Positions 11,933-23,865 of a stretch of 64,000 nt of DNA are shown in pieces. The first letter of the stretch is position 1; every line of letters begins with the position of its first letter. Source of the stretch: Botryotinia globosa (Eukaryota > Ascomycota > Leotiomycetes > Helotiales > Sclerotiniaceae). The notes under the pieces are model-generated. The model was not told where the DNA came from, did not search any database, and saw only the letters and a program-made list of their open reading frames with translations. The stretch is from assembly GCA_014898425.1 (NCBI GenBank), contig RCSZ01000015.1, positions 1,724,164-1,788,163 of the forward strand, in the 5' to 3' direction. A program made the position numbers and the translations under genes.

Positions 11933-13738
11933 AGGCAAGTAAGTATATTACTATGAGTACTAGGAAATTCAGGATTGTCAGGAGTCCCGTTTGGCTATAT
12001 TATCAATATATACTTTAAACGAAGTAACACGGATGAGACTCTATTTCGTACACACTTTTCCAGGGCATTCTCTATTCACAATTTAAACTCATTTGTTTCA
12101 TCTTTTCTCATTCCTTTCCATTTATATTTTGGAATTTCTCATTCTCATGATTCCCAGAAAATAATCATTGAAAGTCGGCAAAGGGTACAGATTCTTTTAT
12201 CCTATTTCGCTCTCCATTCTTCATCCGTCGCTGCTCATGCTCTCTTTCACCTTGCTTGTCCCACCTCCACAGTGTTTACATCTACAAAATTGGCGATCAG
12301 AGTTCGCTGGCTGAGACTCTTTCGCATATGAGAGTCCGCAGCACAGTGCACGTTCTGTTTCAATAACAGGATTGTACCTGCGTGAACCTACTTCGTATAT
12401 ACCTGTACTCGCAATTCCTTTTACTGATAGCTCTCGTCTTGATTTTTGGGCTTGGATGTTCGCACTGTTGTGAACCTTTGCACTTGTATAATCTGGGACA
12501 GTGTGTATAATGGTTCTAAATAGTTTCTACAGCACTCTCTTCTAGGATTGCAGCTCGAATTCTTCAAAGTAGAGTTCGCGTTGAGCTTTGGTGATTTGAC
12601 GAATTCATTTCCGTGTAATTTCGAGGGCGTTCGAGTGGATGCTTGGATTTTCTATCTTTCTTTGGCATCCTGAAGCATCGCATCGCACTACATCGCAAGC
12701 TTCCTCGTTATTGGACACATGGTCATCTAATGGGGCAGGGTGTGAGGAGTAGACGACCTCGAAATGTCTATATGATCGAAGATCTTCCCGGAAAGTCAAG
12801 CGGCCAGATACTTAGTGATCCACAAGGGGGTTATTTCCACCCAGTCTCTGATAAATTTGAACTTGAGGGCTACTACAGTAGTATCTATTGCATGGTAGTT
12901 CATTGTGTATAATTACATTGCCATTGTAGTCCCAGGTACGGACAGTCTGAGTTTCACAGCGCCGGTTGCATCAGGGATACTAAAATACCGGTCTCATAGT
13001 ACTCTGCAAACATCAAGTGAATGAGAATATGATGGCTCTCGGGAGTTCATTATAGTGGAGGTAGAACGATTTGCTATGTAGTCCTGAGGGCAGCGAGCCA
13101 AGAGGATGAGGGTCTTGTCCTAACGATGATATGTCTGCGGTAATAATTATATATAGTAACATTTTATATATGAGTATCGCGATTAGTATAAATGCTATTT
13201 GGGGTCTAGTATGTACTATTTTGGGTTATTTTACCTTTGCAAAGATTGCTATTCTAGTTCTAGTAAAATATTGAGATTTTGATTTTGAAAAGGAAAAAAG
13301 GAATTGATTTTCTAAGTATAGTAGATTTTCCGGATCTTCTAAATCTTCTGATTAGCTAAATCTAGGTTCTTGCTCAACTTTAAAATTGAGAGTTATGCCA
13401 TTGAAAGCTAAATTTATCTGTTATTGAGGCAGAGGGTGGACGAAGCAGACTCTCTCATCTTCGAGTGTATAGCGCTACTCCACAGGTTTGCTGTCTTATT
13501 CAGGCTATCTTTGCAATATACACTCAAAATATTTGTTGGTATTCGATGAGCTAGTACTTAGGAGCATCAACTCTTTATCAGGTCGGATTACTCAGAGGAA
13601 ATCAAGTCTTCCAAAATCAATGGTTCAATCACATGATCAATATCAATATCAAAACGAAACACTATTGACTGAATGTAAATTTGCTATATAATAGGTGCGA
13701 GATTCTAGTTACATTCTTCAAGTCAAAGCCATACCGAT
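11933..13738. other. Intergenic region, no gene seen
   Basis: This is the 3' flank of the oxidoreductase and, convergently, of the aspartic protease. The stretch at about 13140-13400 is strongly AT-rich. No open frame here shows family features or plausible splicing. Confidence 0.55.
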
Positions 13739-14961
13739 TTATGCGGCAGTAGCGAAACCAATGCGGGAGTTGGTGGTGTCGTAGACCGAGTAGTATTGCT
13801 CCAAGAACTTCTGTCCGATGATGGTGTTGACACCGGAAGAACCTCCGTCGGTGATCCAGGCGTAGTATTTGCCGGAGGCAAGACCGAAGGCGGAGTATTG
13901 GGCGGTTGGGACCAAGTATTGTGCTGGGGTAAGGGTGTAAGTGGTGGTTCCGAACTTAATGGAGAAGTTTGCTGTTGGCTTGGTGGTTAAGGAAGCAAGA
14001 CCAGTTGAGCTATCGGTTCTACCGCCGCTGGCACTGAGGAACTTGTTGTAAGCTGCGGTTGGGATGTAGATCAAAGTAGTTCCAGTGTCGACAATTCCGG
14101 TAGCGGATGTTGCGAGGGATGTAGTGCCGTAAGTGATACCAGCGATGTTGATACCCCAGTAGTATGAGGCATCCCCAGATGTGGCTCTAGGGAAGTAGGT
14201 AAGAGCACCAGTGTATTTAGTGCTGTCAACACCACCGAGGGTGAGCTCGCCGTTAGTGTCGTCGTCATCGCTTCCAGATTCTGGCTGGAAGTAAACACCA
14301 AGAACCTCACTAGTGATGGAGCCTTGGGACTTGAGGTTGTTCATGAAGGTTGGGACGGTAGAGAGGCCAGAAACGCTACCCTGAGTGAGAGCAACTGGAC
14401 CAACACCGAGAATTCCATCGACGGTAGAGAATCCAGAAGAGCTGGTGGCAGCACCAATGGATTGAGACTGGACGGTAAGGCCACCGAAGCTGACAACATC
14501 TGTGTACTCCCTTCCGGAGAACGAACCACTACCGTAAGAGACCTCGACGGTACCACCAGAGGCTACACCAGTTGAGGATTTCTCGCAAGCAGACTGAGCA
14601 CCGCACCAGGTGTTGGAGGCTTAGTAAAATCATTAGTAAGGCTTTCAAGAGCAGATTGGAGAAGTAGCTTACATCCTGTATCGATGATGAGCGAGTATGT
14701 GTTACCTCCAATTACGACCGGGGCGACGTAGGAGACATCATCGTTAGTGACTGCGCCAGAGCTGACTGCAGTAGCACGCTTGGCATTGGTTGCGATACCG
14801 TTGACCTTGTTGAGACGGGCTTGGCCTTTGTAAACAATGTTCTTGATGGAGGTGACGTTGTGGTTCTTGGACAACGGAAGAACGGCAGACTTGACTTGGG
14901 CAACTGGGGATGCCGATACGGCAGCGGCGCCGGCGAATGCAAGAAGGCTGGTGAACAACAT
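13739..14961 (-). CDS. Secreted pepsin-like aspartic protease (family A1)
   Basis: Extracellular acid endopeptidase. Exons are 14961-14673 and 14619-13739, with a 53-nt intron (14620-14672) that interrupts the first active-site motif; the product is 389 aa. A signal peptide (MLFTSLLAFAGAAAVSASP) is followed by a propeptide ending at a dibasic KR (residues 61-62), a likely kexin site. The two catalytic aspartates are in IIDTGSSNTW (D94) and IVDTGTTLIY (D274). The flap region carries the expected tyrosine in VEVSYGSGSFSG, and WCGAQSAC should form the usual small disulfide loop. Length and order are standard for secreted fungal aspartic proteases. Upstream lies a TATA box, and the gene stands alone. 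Its role in nutrition or host tissue attack is inference. Confidence 0.93.
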
Positions 14962-15047
14962 GGTGCAAGGAGTACAGAACTGGTGAGGCAGGTCAAGATG
15001 AAGATGAAGCTGTGAGGATGAAGAGATAGAGGAAGATGGAAACGTCT

Positions 15048-15055
15048 TATTTATA
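15048..15055 (-). promoter_or_regulatory. TATA box of the aspartic protease gene
   Basis: The minus strand reads TATAAATA about 87 nt before the protease start codon, a normal position for a strong, regulated fungal promoter. This is positional evidence only. Confidence 0.5.
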
Positions 15056-18000
15056 CTTCAAAGACTCACCAGTGACCCGTGCCTGATGCTTGATCTAATC
15101 CCTCTCTCCATCTCGGAAAGGAAGGTAACGATCAAAAGCTTTGATGGCGTATTATCACCATGTATTGCGTTGAATAACGATATAGGGATTGTCTATTGAA
15201 ACGAAGCATTTCAAAGACAAGACTTACTGTTCTTGGCAGGTCAGTATTGAAAAGGTTCAATGTCGGCATTTCCCATGCTAAGGGGAAGAATCCATTCTTC
15301 CCAAATATATGTGAGTTTCTATTTCTGGGGTGTAGAAACCAGCTAATGGTGTTAATCTCCCGCACAGATTCGGGTTAGTGAGAGAGGCACCCGTTTTCAT
15401 CAGATTGATCTAATCCCGTGCTATCTCAAGTTAGCCCGTGCTATCTCGAAATATCTCCACGAAGAAACGTCATCATCACAAAATACAAGCTCTGTTGGCG
15501 CTAGCCAAGTTGTAGCTTCCCGTCTCGGCGACGTATGCCGCGCCGGCTCCACCGCCGGCTATTAACATTTATGCAAACTAGGATATTTTAATAACACTGG
15601 GTACTCTGCAGCGAACCTCGAGCTTTCACGCCTTATCAGTTAATGATTTGATTGCTATGTACCTGTTTCCTTCCTAGATGGATATAGGTCAAGGCGTCTC
15701 CACCATCCCACCTTCCGCAATAGGAAGTTCTCTGCCGTTATTGCTTCGGTGCATTTCAATTTACTTCGCTTCTATGGACTGAAATTTAGATAACCATACC
15801 GCCCATCTACTTAATTTTTCGATCGGCGGCTCTCCATAATTCGAATTGTCTGGATCTAGTCTCTCCGTATCAATCGATCGATGTAATCTACAAGGCATAT
15901 CAAGAATCAAAGGAATGATTTATAGATGCTATATCTCGCAATCTGGCAATCCAAAGGTATGATTCGAGACATAGGAAAGTTCAATCTTATTGTGCCCTCC
16001 CTTGATCATTTGAGTGACATGTTCACCGGAGTTTCTATCTCACTTCAGTGCTCATGACAAGTGCCTTTTGTACTTTCCTTCTCGAATCCCCTCAATCCCA
16101 ATTGTTGAGTCAAAACAGACCATTCAATGATTCACGATGTGATCTTGATCTACAATTAATCGAAAATATGTTCATTTGATTTCATTAGGGGGGGTTAATC
16201 AATCTTACAAGTTACCAAATGTGCTTCAACGTATGGATCCTACCCCAAGTGTAACTATTAACGGTACCGACAGATATATGGATTGGAATTCAACCAAAGT
16301 GATTAACAAGAATGAATGATTCTGTACATGATTACCTATGGTTTACCACCAAGCCTATATCGCAATTTTACAATCCACCTCGATTTCGCCAATCGCAGAT
16401 CATTATTTTATGACACCCTGCTCAACCCGACACATGATTGCGAACACCCCTCACTTTGACAACTTGCAGATACGATCTAATCCCCTGACACTAATCACAT
16501 TACTATTCCACAAAGGGGTTAGACAACTTCGTCTTCAACATTCATCATTTGACTTGCAACTATCCCAAACTATCCCCAAGTACTATTTTCTCTAAACAAG
16601 TGCTTCAGATTCTATAATACTCTTCTCAACACAATCATTACAGCGATACAAGACATGAATGGTGACTCAAGCCAATAGTCACAAGTTGTGAATATAAAAT
16701 CCCCAAGAAGTCGGTTGTACATACCACTAAATGACTTCATCTAGTTGAGAACATCGTGAACAGGATCATAAGAGCCGAACACTAAATACCTCAACGCTAA
16801 GCGTTACTGTACTCATTATCATGTAGTTTAAAAGCGTTTGTTGCAAACCTCAACACGTTGCTATGGAGGCGATGGCTCGTAGATAACTGAGATTTAGATG
16901 AAAGATTCAAACGCCAAGAGTTCTATCCAGATATACTCCGTCCAGTGCTATTTCGTATCAGATACGCATGGACGTAAAGCCAATCTGTTTAGAGCCTATT
17001 GCCCCGTGTCCTATCTGCGGCATGTCCAGTCTGGGAAAATAAGTGGCCGTTAGCTACAGATCAATGTCAGGGTATCTAATAATCCGGACTACAGCCTAAC
17101 AATATAAGGTTTTGAATATCTAAAGCGGTTAGAAATCTGAAAACAGTTCAATCTTCCAATCAAATTCAACATCTTGAATGGTTTTAATGTTCCAATTGGT
17201 TTGGAGGTTCTAAAAATCTTCATTGTTGGACTGCGTTCCAGACTATTGAACACTCTGCCAGAGATTATTTCAAGCGAAATAGATGGAGGATTCCTCATGG
17301 TGGTGAGCAGACGAGATAGCAGTAGCAGAAGAAATTGTAGTGATAACAGTGGCGAGAATAGCGATAGTATCAGATGACGCATACTCAAAATGAAAGATAT
17401 GAGATGAGTGGGATCTAGAGGAGAAGATACTCAACTTTCAAAGAAGTGGGGATATTGGGGAAGGAAATTCTTCCGGGTGTGGGTTTGCACTATCTTTGTG
17501 GCTGTTCCTATCATTAGTCCAAAGATCTAGGAGCACCATTACATCTAGAAGATAAAACTTGAGTTTCAAAGTAAAAGCTGTATCGACCATGATTGGGCGA
17601 CGTCAAGGAGTGATAGATGTACTAGGAAGAAGAGAGAAGGTGAACGTGTGCTCGAACGCTAAGTGAGAATGCCGATGACTTAAGTTACGAGGCATGAAAC
17701 TAAAGGTCAAGATGTGAATGATAGCGCGAATATCCAACCTTCACGAGTTGTAGTCAATGTGAGGAGAGTGTAAAGGGGTTATGATATCCAAATTACAGGG
17801 CAAGTCGCTATGTTCGGAAATTTAAAGTTTTGACGGGCGGAGTAGGGTCTCGAAATTGAATGAAGCGGGTGGATGACGAAATCTTAGATATAATTTATTG
17901 CCTCGAGATTGACAATAAGACGCATTTGACGGTATTGCCCCAACTCAATAGAAGTAATCTGAAAAACTTCTATGAGCCTACATACGAAACATTCATAAGT

Positions 18001-19358
18001 CCCCGCATCGACCATCATAATATCACTCTTTTGATACTACCAGGAAGGGAAATTTGTCGCTTCTTATATCGTTTCCAAGATGTTGTCTCAAGCAGAATAT
18101 GGATGAATGGATGAAACGATGTGAATATAGAGACTACTTAGATAGATGTGATGATCGAGTTTGAAGACCAGACTTATATGGTCTACACGTCATGAGCGCA
18201 GACTCTACTTCATTGTGTGTTATTCACTTGAAGATTGCGTCAGAAGTGTGGGCTGAAAGAAGCAAATGATATTTTGAACCACATATGGAAAGACGACAAG
18301 TTCATAAAATGTCTTCGGTATTGTGAATAACGACGACGAATATAATAACAGTGCCGTCTATTGTCGTACTTTGATATATTTTTATCACTGAACGCACGCA
18401 TGAATTACTAGTGCAAATTCTCATAGCTATCCTTTCCCTACCCGACCCGACTTGGAAATATTACAATGAATTTGGATCTGTCAAGTATTGAGACCTTGAA
18501 GTCGGACATTATCAGTTGTTTCATTAAATTCTCCGTGATCGTTCATAACAGTATGCAGAAATACAGAGCTGGAGGTTTCACAGTTCTTCTACAGTGCCAG
18601 GTTGAAATTGTATGGAGTAGATGAAGAGCTCGATCTACCAAAAGTAGAAAGGACAATAGACATACATTAAGTGAATATCGTTGTAACGCATAGTGTGTTC
18701 AAGTGGTGTATGTCATATGTTAACATGACGAATGCTATCAAAGTATGGCTGAACATAATAAAAAAGAGCGCACTCAAGTTTTGGCCATCAATGGGTACTG
18801 AAAACATGACCTGATCATTCGAAGGATTGCTGAATTCTGGCAATGAAGCTCGATCAATGCGAGCTACACTGCTCTTACAGATTCATCTTTCCAAAGCACT
18901 GAACATCAAATAAAAGCATTGACAGCAGAACATGAGTGCAATGAAATTTTCAATAACAGTCAGAAGAGCCTACGACAAGATAAATTAGATGGCAGTCATA
19001 TGCTAATGACCAAGCACTTGCCGAGTAAAGCGTACAACCCGTTCCTCGCAGCTGGCGAGATGTTCTCAGAAAAAGGTGCTATGATACCAATTTGTGAGCA
19101 GGTTTACGACCTTCCATATTGAATGAAGCCTGCGGACTATCCAGCTTCCTAGCCCAGCCAACCTCACAACTAGTTACCAGCGCATCATCTTCGCTAATGA
19201 CTGGCCCTCGCAATACGTCCTTTACGCCCTTTGAAGCCCACGTGGCAGACGGCAATAAACTTCAATCGATGCCAGCGAATAAAAGACAGACCCGTGTTAT
19301 CAGAAAAAAAAATCTCAATTAAATCCTTGGTATCAAGTACAATACATCCAAACATATA
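15056..19358. other. 4.3 kb region without recognisable genes
   Basis: The protease promoter occupies one end and the 3' flank of the acyltransferase gene the other. The open frames in between are all under about 100 codons, have no conserved motifs and are not joined by good splice signals. Non-coding RNA or species-specific small genes cannot be excluded. Confidence 0.5.
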
Positions 19359-22024
19359 TCACAAGTGTGCTCTAGTCTTCAGCGCCTGCCTTCTCTTCTC
19401 TCTCCTCTGCAATTCTTCCTTGTCCTCCTCCGACATCCCTATATCCCCAGATCCTTCCGCAAATAATGTCTGACCCAATTCATCAGCAAGTCTCAACACT
19501 CTTGTTGATACAGTTGCTCCATCTCGTCTATTCTTCCCTTCTCGCCTTGACTTTGCAATCTTTTCAATAAAATCCCATAGTTTTCCTTCTGCAATTATCA
19601 TATTAGTATCTGGACTTCTCTGTGGTGTCCATTCAGGAGCAAGTCGAGATCGTGGTGGGATCTTTGAATTTCGACTCTTAGATACTATTACAATGCCTTC
19701 ATCTTCAAATCGCTGATATGCATTTTTAAGTGTTTCTTTATTAACGGCTTCGAAGTAAGATAAATCACCTTGGTGATAAAGAGTTTTGCCAAGCTTGAAA
19801 TCATTAGCAAGTAGTCATAGACGACACACGACATGAAGAGACTTACCAATTGAGCGCCGTCATGAGCTTTCTTGACTTCTAACCAAACATCATTTGGTTT
19901 ACTTGGAGGTGGTGTGAAGCCCATAAGAGAAACAGCACCAAGCCAAAATGCTTCAACGAATGGCCATATCAAGAAACAGTAAAAATCATAATTTTCGCGT
20001 CCAACGGAACGTTCATGATCAGATAAACCAACAGTCAGAATCTTTCCTTCCGAGTCCCGAATGAGTTCAACAATATTGTCGGCTTCCAAGTCGTGTAGAG
20101 TGTTGTCTAGATTAACAATCAATCCTTCGGTCGGGTAAATAAATTCACCTCGGAATAGTTGGGAGAGAAATTGAACTTGACTTCGAAGGTCTTCATATGA
20201 GATGTTTTGGTGAACTTTCCCTCCGCCACGCTTTACGTTCATGTACATACTGGCGCTAACGAGTGCTTCAGATATGAACAAATGTATTGTCATGTTTCGA
20301 TAAAAAGAAAGTTGGAATCGATCGACAGCGTAGTATGTTTCTTCAGCCAACCCATCTACCCTGCCTACAAGATCTTTGCCGAGAACCTCAAGAGCGCGCT
20401 CAACAACTGTAGATGTGGTAGCGCCGGCAAAATGAGCTACTCGCCCACCCTTGTTTCTAACTCGTTCGCTGATCCATTCGACTCGACGAATTAACTCAGA
20501 TTTTCCAACACCACGACCTCTCAAAGTCAATAAAACTGTTCCAACCAATGCAGTAGGCATGACAACCGAAACTGCATTGATATCGGATAAAACTTTATAA
20601 CCCAAAGTTCTCAGTAGCTTTTGCCGAACACCAGGTACATTGATGCTCTCAAAATCAAGAGTCTTTGGCATTCCTAGCGATCGAGCTTGTTGTTGTAAAA
20701 TAAAATCTCGTAAACTCCAAGGTTCATGAAATCGAACATCCACACGACCCAATTTTAGAGAAAGAACCGATGATGCCGAGAGGAAATCGGCCAAGTTCTC
20801 CTTTTTCTTGGGAATACCAAGTAGTTCGCCAACATAACCTTCGGTCTCGATGACTTTATCATACTGAGTGCTGACAGGACATATGATTGTATCTTTGACT
20901 CGACCTGAAAGAATACTATCCAGGATGAAACTCAGGATACCGAATTTGGGAGGCAACAACTTTCCAGTTCTTGATCTGCCGCCCTCGATGAAACATTCAA
21001 AATTATAACCGCCTTGTAGAAGGGTATCTATGTATGATTGTACAAGAGTGGTATACAGAGCATCATCTCCGAAGCTTCTTCGTATCCACATGGCCCCTAT
21101 AAAATTATTATATGTCAAGAGCGTTTGAGGATACAGACTAACCAGCATGTTGTAGAAAGCTCCCCACGACAGGGAAGTTAAGATTATCACCAGCTACAAC
21201 TGTTGGTAATGCGATGCCCAATCGATAGCAAATCAGTTGCAAAGAAACATAGTCTACATGGGATCTATGACATGGAAGGAAAATTATGGATGTTTTGTCT
21301 TTTTGTGCCTTTTCGGCAACGTTTCGTAATCTAAGGACTTCCTCGCTGGACACATGAATACCTGCATATTATTTAGTATGGAAACAGAAATCCATGTGCA
21401 TTCACTTGCCTTGATGATATGCCCTTGTCAAGAGCTGAGTACATAGATAATAAGCTCCTCTGATGAATGGCCTACTTTCCATTTTGCATATCATATCGCT
21501 CGTCAACTTTTCTGAAAGCTCTTGCAAACTTTGTTCAATGGCAGACTTCCTCTGTGATCTTTTCGAATGGTACAATGGATCATCTTTATTCAATAGACCT
21601 TCCTGCTCCTCAATTCCTATTCGTTTCTCGGCCAATTCAGATATTCGTGTTTGTAAAATAGGTGTAGACATGACCGCAGCTGTCATATTTTCCGAGAATC
21701 CAGGATAAAAGATAGGTTGCCCGATGAAATGATCGTAGGCACGCCATCCTGTCTGTAAGAGTGTTAATTATTAGCAATGGATGATTTATGCCCATTAGTG
21801 AAGGCACTTACTCCTGAAACATGTAAGGAGACTTCTCTCAGAAATTCTAAAGGACTTGACCTAAACCTAGCCATATGCTCCACCAAATTCCTTTCTTTCT
21901 CTCCATCGTGAGGTCTTTCCGGAGGCTCGATGTAACCACTAGGATGCAATGTTACTTGATCACCCAAGATTTCAAGATCAGGAGCCGAAGTCCTTGGAGG
22001 AGATGAGGTTTTGTTGTCTGCCAT
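19359..22024 (-). CDS. PlsB/GNPAT-family glycerol-3-phosphate or dihydroxyacetone-phosphate acyltransferase
   Basis: First acylation step of glycerolipid or ether-lipid synthesis. Exons are 22024-21812, 21752-21410, 21361-21143, 21096-19847 and 19793-19359, giving 819 aa. All four acyltransferase motifs are present: HRSHVDY (catalytic H-x4-D, near residue 217), AMWIRRSFG, FIEGGRSRTGKLLPPKFG and ICPVSTQYDKV. The second intron (21362-21409) begins GCAAGT, not GT; only that GC-AG junction keeps the frame. The protein ends TRAHL, and AHL fits the peroxisomal PTS1 pattern [SAC][KRH][LM]. That favours a peroxisomal DHAP acyltransferase over a mitochondrial GPAT, but both share this fold. It is divergent from pop4, with 349 bp between start codons. 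Confidence 0.9.
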
Positions 22025-22373
22025 GTTGATGGATATTGGAAGAGGATGTTATCATATTATCGTTGTCGCACAGTATTATCGAATGCTGAAAACAAACATA
22101 CGCATTGTTATCGCAAGCCTGCTAGGTGTGATGGATCATTGTCAATTAAATATTTCAGCCTCGGCGAGGCACGTCGGAGCGCGCCATCCATTCATTGCCT
22201 TGAGGATCACAGCGAAATCTGGGGTCACCGAATGTAGTTTAGCGTTCGTGTCTACTGTGGAACTATGTTTTAGCATGTGAATTTTGGTAGCTTTAAGGCT
22301 TCTTCTCAACCTTGGGATATTTTGCGACAAATTTATTTCAACAAGAAACAAAACAGAAACAGAAACAGAAAAG
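22025..22373. promoter_or_regulatory. Shared promoter region between the acyltransferase and pop4
   Basis: The 349 bp between two divergent start codons must carry both promoters and leaders. No clear TATA box was picked out. An A-rich CAGAAACAGAAAC run precedes the pop4 start. Confidence 0.5.
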
Positions 22374-23069
22374 ATGGCATCGAAGGATAACAATATAGCG
22401 ACTCAATTATTATCGAGGGCGCATTCACCTGATACTTCAAGTCGAATCTTCACCGACAAAGTCAAACAACGACCATTACATCTAAAACCCACAGAACCAA
22501 ACAACGAGCAACAACGTCGTCGTCTCGAAAGACAGCGGAAATTAGCTCTACGAAAAAAGAAATTGAAGCCGGCCCCTCTATCTGCTCGAGAGAAACGCGC
22601 TTTATGTCTATACGATGTACCCAAATCAGCTCAGAAATACAACATCTACGAACCATTAAATAAAATGTGGTTAGGATATATTTCCGAAGTGTTGGGAGGA
22701 GAAAATTGCATGCCAGTTACTGGATCTGCGGCTGCTAAATTATGCAGTGCAGATTATCATGGAGCGGAACTTGAGGTTGTGAGAAGTAGATGTGTGAGTA
22801 GAGTTGGTGTGAAGGGGATTGTGATCAAAGATTCGAAGGGAGTTTTCGAGGTTATCACGAAGAATAATAATTTAAAGGTTCTGCCAAAGGAAAGCACCAT
22901 TTTCAAATTCACGGTACCAATTCAGGCGAACAAGAAAGATATCGAGTCAGAGAATGATGGAAATTCTGTCACAGAACTGGTCTTTGAGTTACATGGTGAA
23001 CAATTTATGCATCGAGCAGCAGATCGTGCAAATAAGAAATTTAAACCACATTTCTTACCTCACGTTTGA
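22374..23069 (+). CDS. pop4: RNase P/RNase MRP protein subunit Pop4 (Rpp29)
   Basis: RNA-binding protein of the nuclear RNase P and RNase MRP ribonucleoproteins, needed for tRNA 5' maturation and rRNA processing. Single exon, 231 aa. I place the start at the ATG at 22374 (MASKDNNIATQLL), not at the in-frame upstream ATG at 22284, because the family-like N-terminus begins there. A basic stretch RRRLERQRKLALRKKKLK precedes the Pop4 domain, where MWLGYISEVLGG, LCSADYHGAELEVVRSRC and VGVKGIVIKDSKGVFEVIT match the Sm-like beta barrel. The C-terminus RAADRANKKFKPHFLPH is the conserved closing helix. Nothing is missing. Confidence 0.88.
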   Translation: MASKDNNIATQLLSRAHSPDTSSRIFTDKVKQRPLHLKPTEPNNEQQRRRLERQRKLALRKKKLKPAPLSAREKRALCLYDVPKSAQKYNIYEPLNKMWLGYISEVLGGENCMPVTGSAAAKLCSADYHGAELEVVRSRCVSRVGVKGIVIKDSKGVFEVITKNNNLKVLPKESTIFKFTVPIQANKKDIESENDGNSVTELVFELHGEQFMHRAADRANKKFKPHFLPHV

Positions 23070-23439
23070 AAGACAAATTTGGGGAATCTTTTATCCCAGA
23101 GTCTTCTGATGGGACAATTTTCGGTCACCCTTCTTTGCATGCGATGGCTCGCCAGACCCAATACAACAGTCTCATACGATTCCACAAAAGTTAGAGCGTT
23201 GGGACGGGCGTTGGGACGGGCGTTGAAGATGTAATTTGGATATCATCAATATCATATTGAACGAACATTCAGTCAACAAACAAGACATTCCATGAACGCC
23301 GTCATCATCTAATCCATTTCTCAACCCACCGAAATAAACCATCATAGCCACCATACGACCTAAACTCCAGGCGGCATACTATACATAACTATTTATACAT
23401 GAACTTCTCCCAAACATCAAAGCATACACAACTCATTCC
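23070..23439. other. Convergent intergenic region, no gene seen
   Basis: The 370 bp between the ends of pop4 and the small membrane-protein gene. It contains a short near-duplicate GTTGGGACGGGC motif at about 23200-23222. Confidence 0.5.
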
Positions 23440-23865
23440 TCAAACCACATCCTTCGAAACATGCGCTGGTGCTGGCTGCGCGATCCCCGATGATTGCTGA
23501 GGGACAACTGTTTCCCCATTCGCCGGCGCATACGAATAGGCCGGCAAACTCACATCATCCGCAACACTATAAAGTGGAGCCGCCGCATTCGCTCCCGGTC
23601 TATTGTATATCTGTCCCGCGTATTGCGTGTGTCTTTGTCTTCGTCTCCGCGAACCGATCGTCGTCAAGGCTACCATAATAACGACGAGAACCACGAGGAT
23701 GACCACGCTGATAATTACGTGAATGGTGACAGCATTCTTCTGTCCAGAGTTGAAATCTCGTTCTTGTGAATCCGACGGTGATTGGGGATAATCGTTACCG
23801 ACATTTGCCATGGTCATAGGAAAAGCCAGGAGGAGGATGGGAAGGATATTCTTGAGAGTGGGCAT
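23440..23865 (-). CDS. Small secreted-pathway single-pass membrane protein, unknown function
   Basis: I do not recognise a family. The start chosen at 23865 gives MPTLKNILPILLLAFPMTMA, a clear signal peptide; an in-frame ATG 22 codons upstream would bury it. The 141-aa product has a short polar ectodomain, one strong transmembrane helix (VTIHVIISVVILVVLVVIMV), a basic stop-transfer RRRRQR, and a proline-, alanine- and tyrosine-rich cytoplasmic tail with PLYSVADDVSLPAYSYAP. This layout resembles fungal wall-sensor-like or type I membrane proteins, but the ectodomain is only about 25 residues after signal cleavage and lacks a serine/threonine stalk. Single exon. Confidence 0.65.
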   Translation of the reverse strand: MPTLKNILPILLLAFPMTMANVGNDYPQSPSDSQERDFNSGQKNAVTIHVIISVVILVVLVVIMVALTTIGSRRRRQRHTQYAGQIYNRPGANAAAPLYSVADDVSLPAYSYAPANGETVVPQQSSGIAQPAPAHVSKDVV

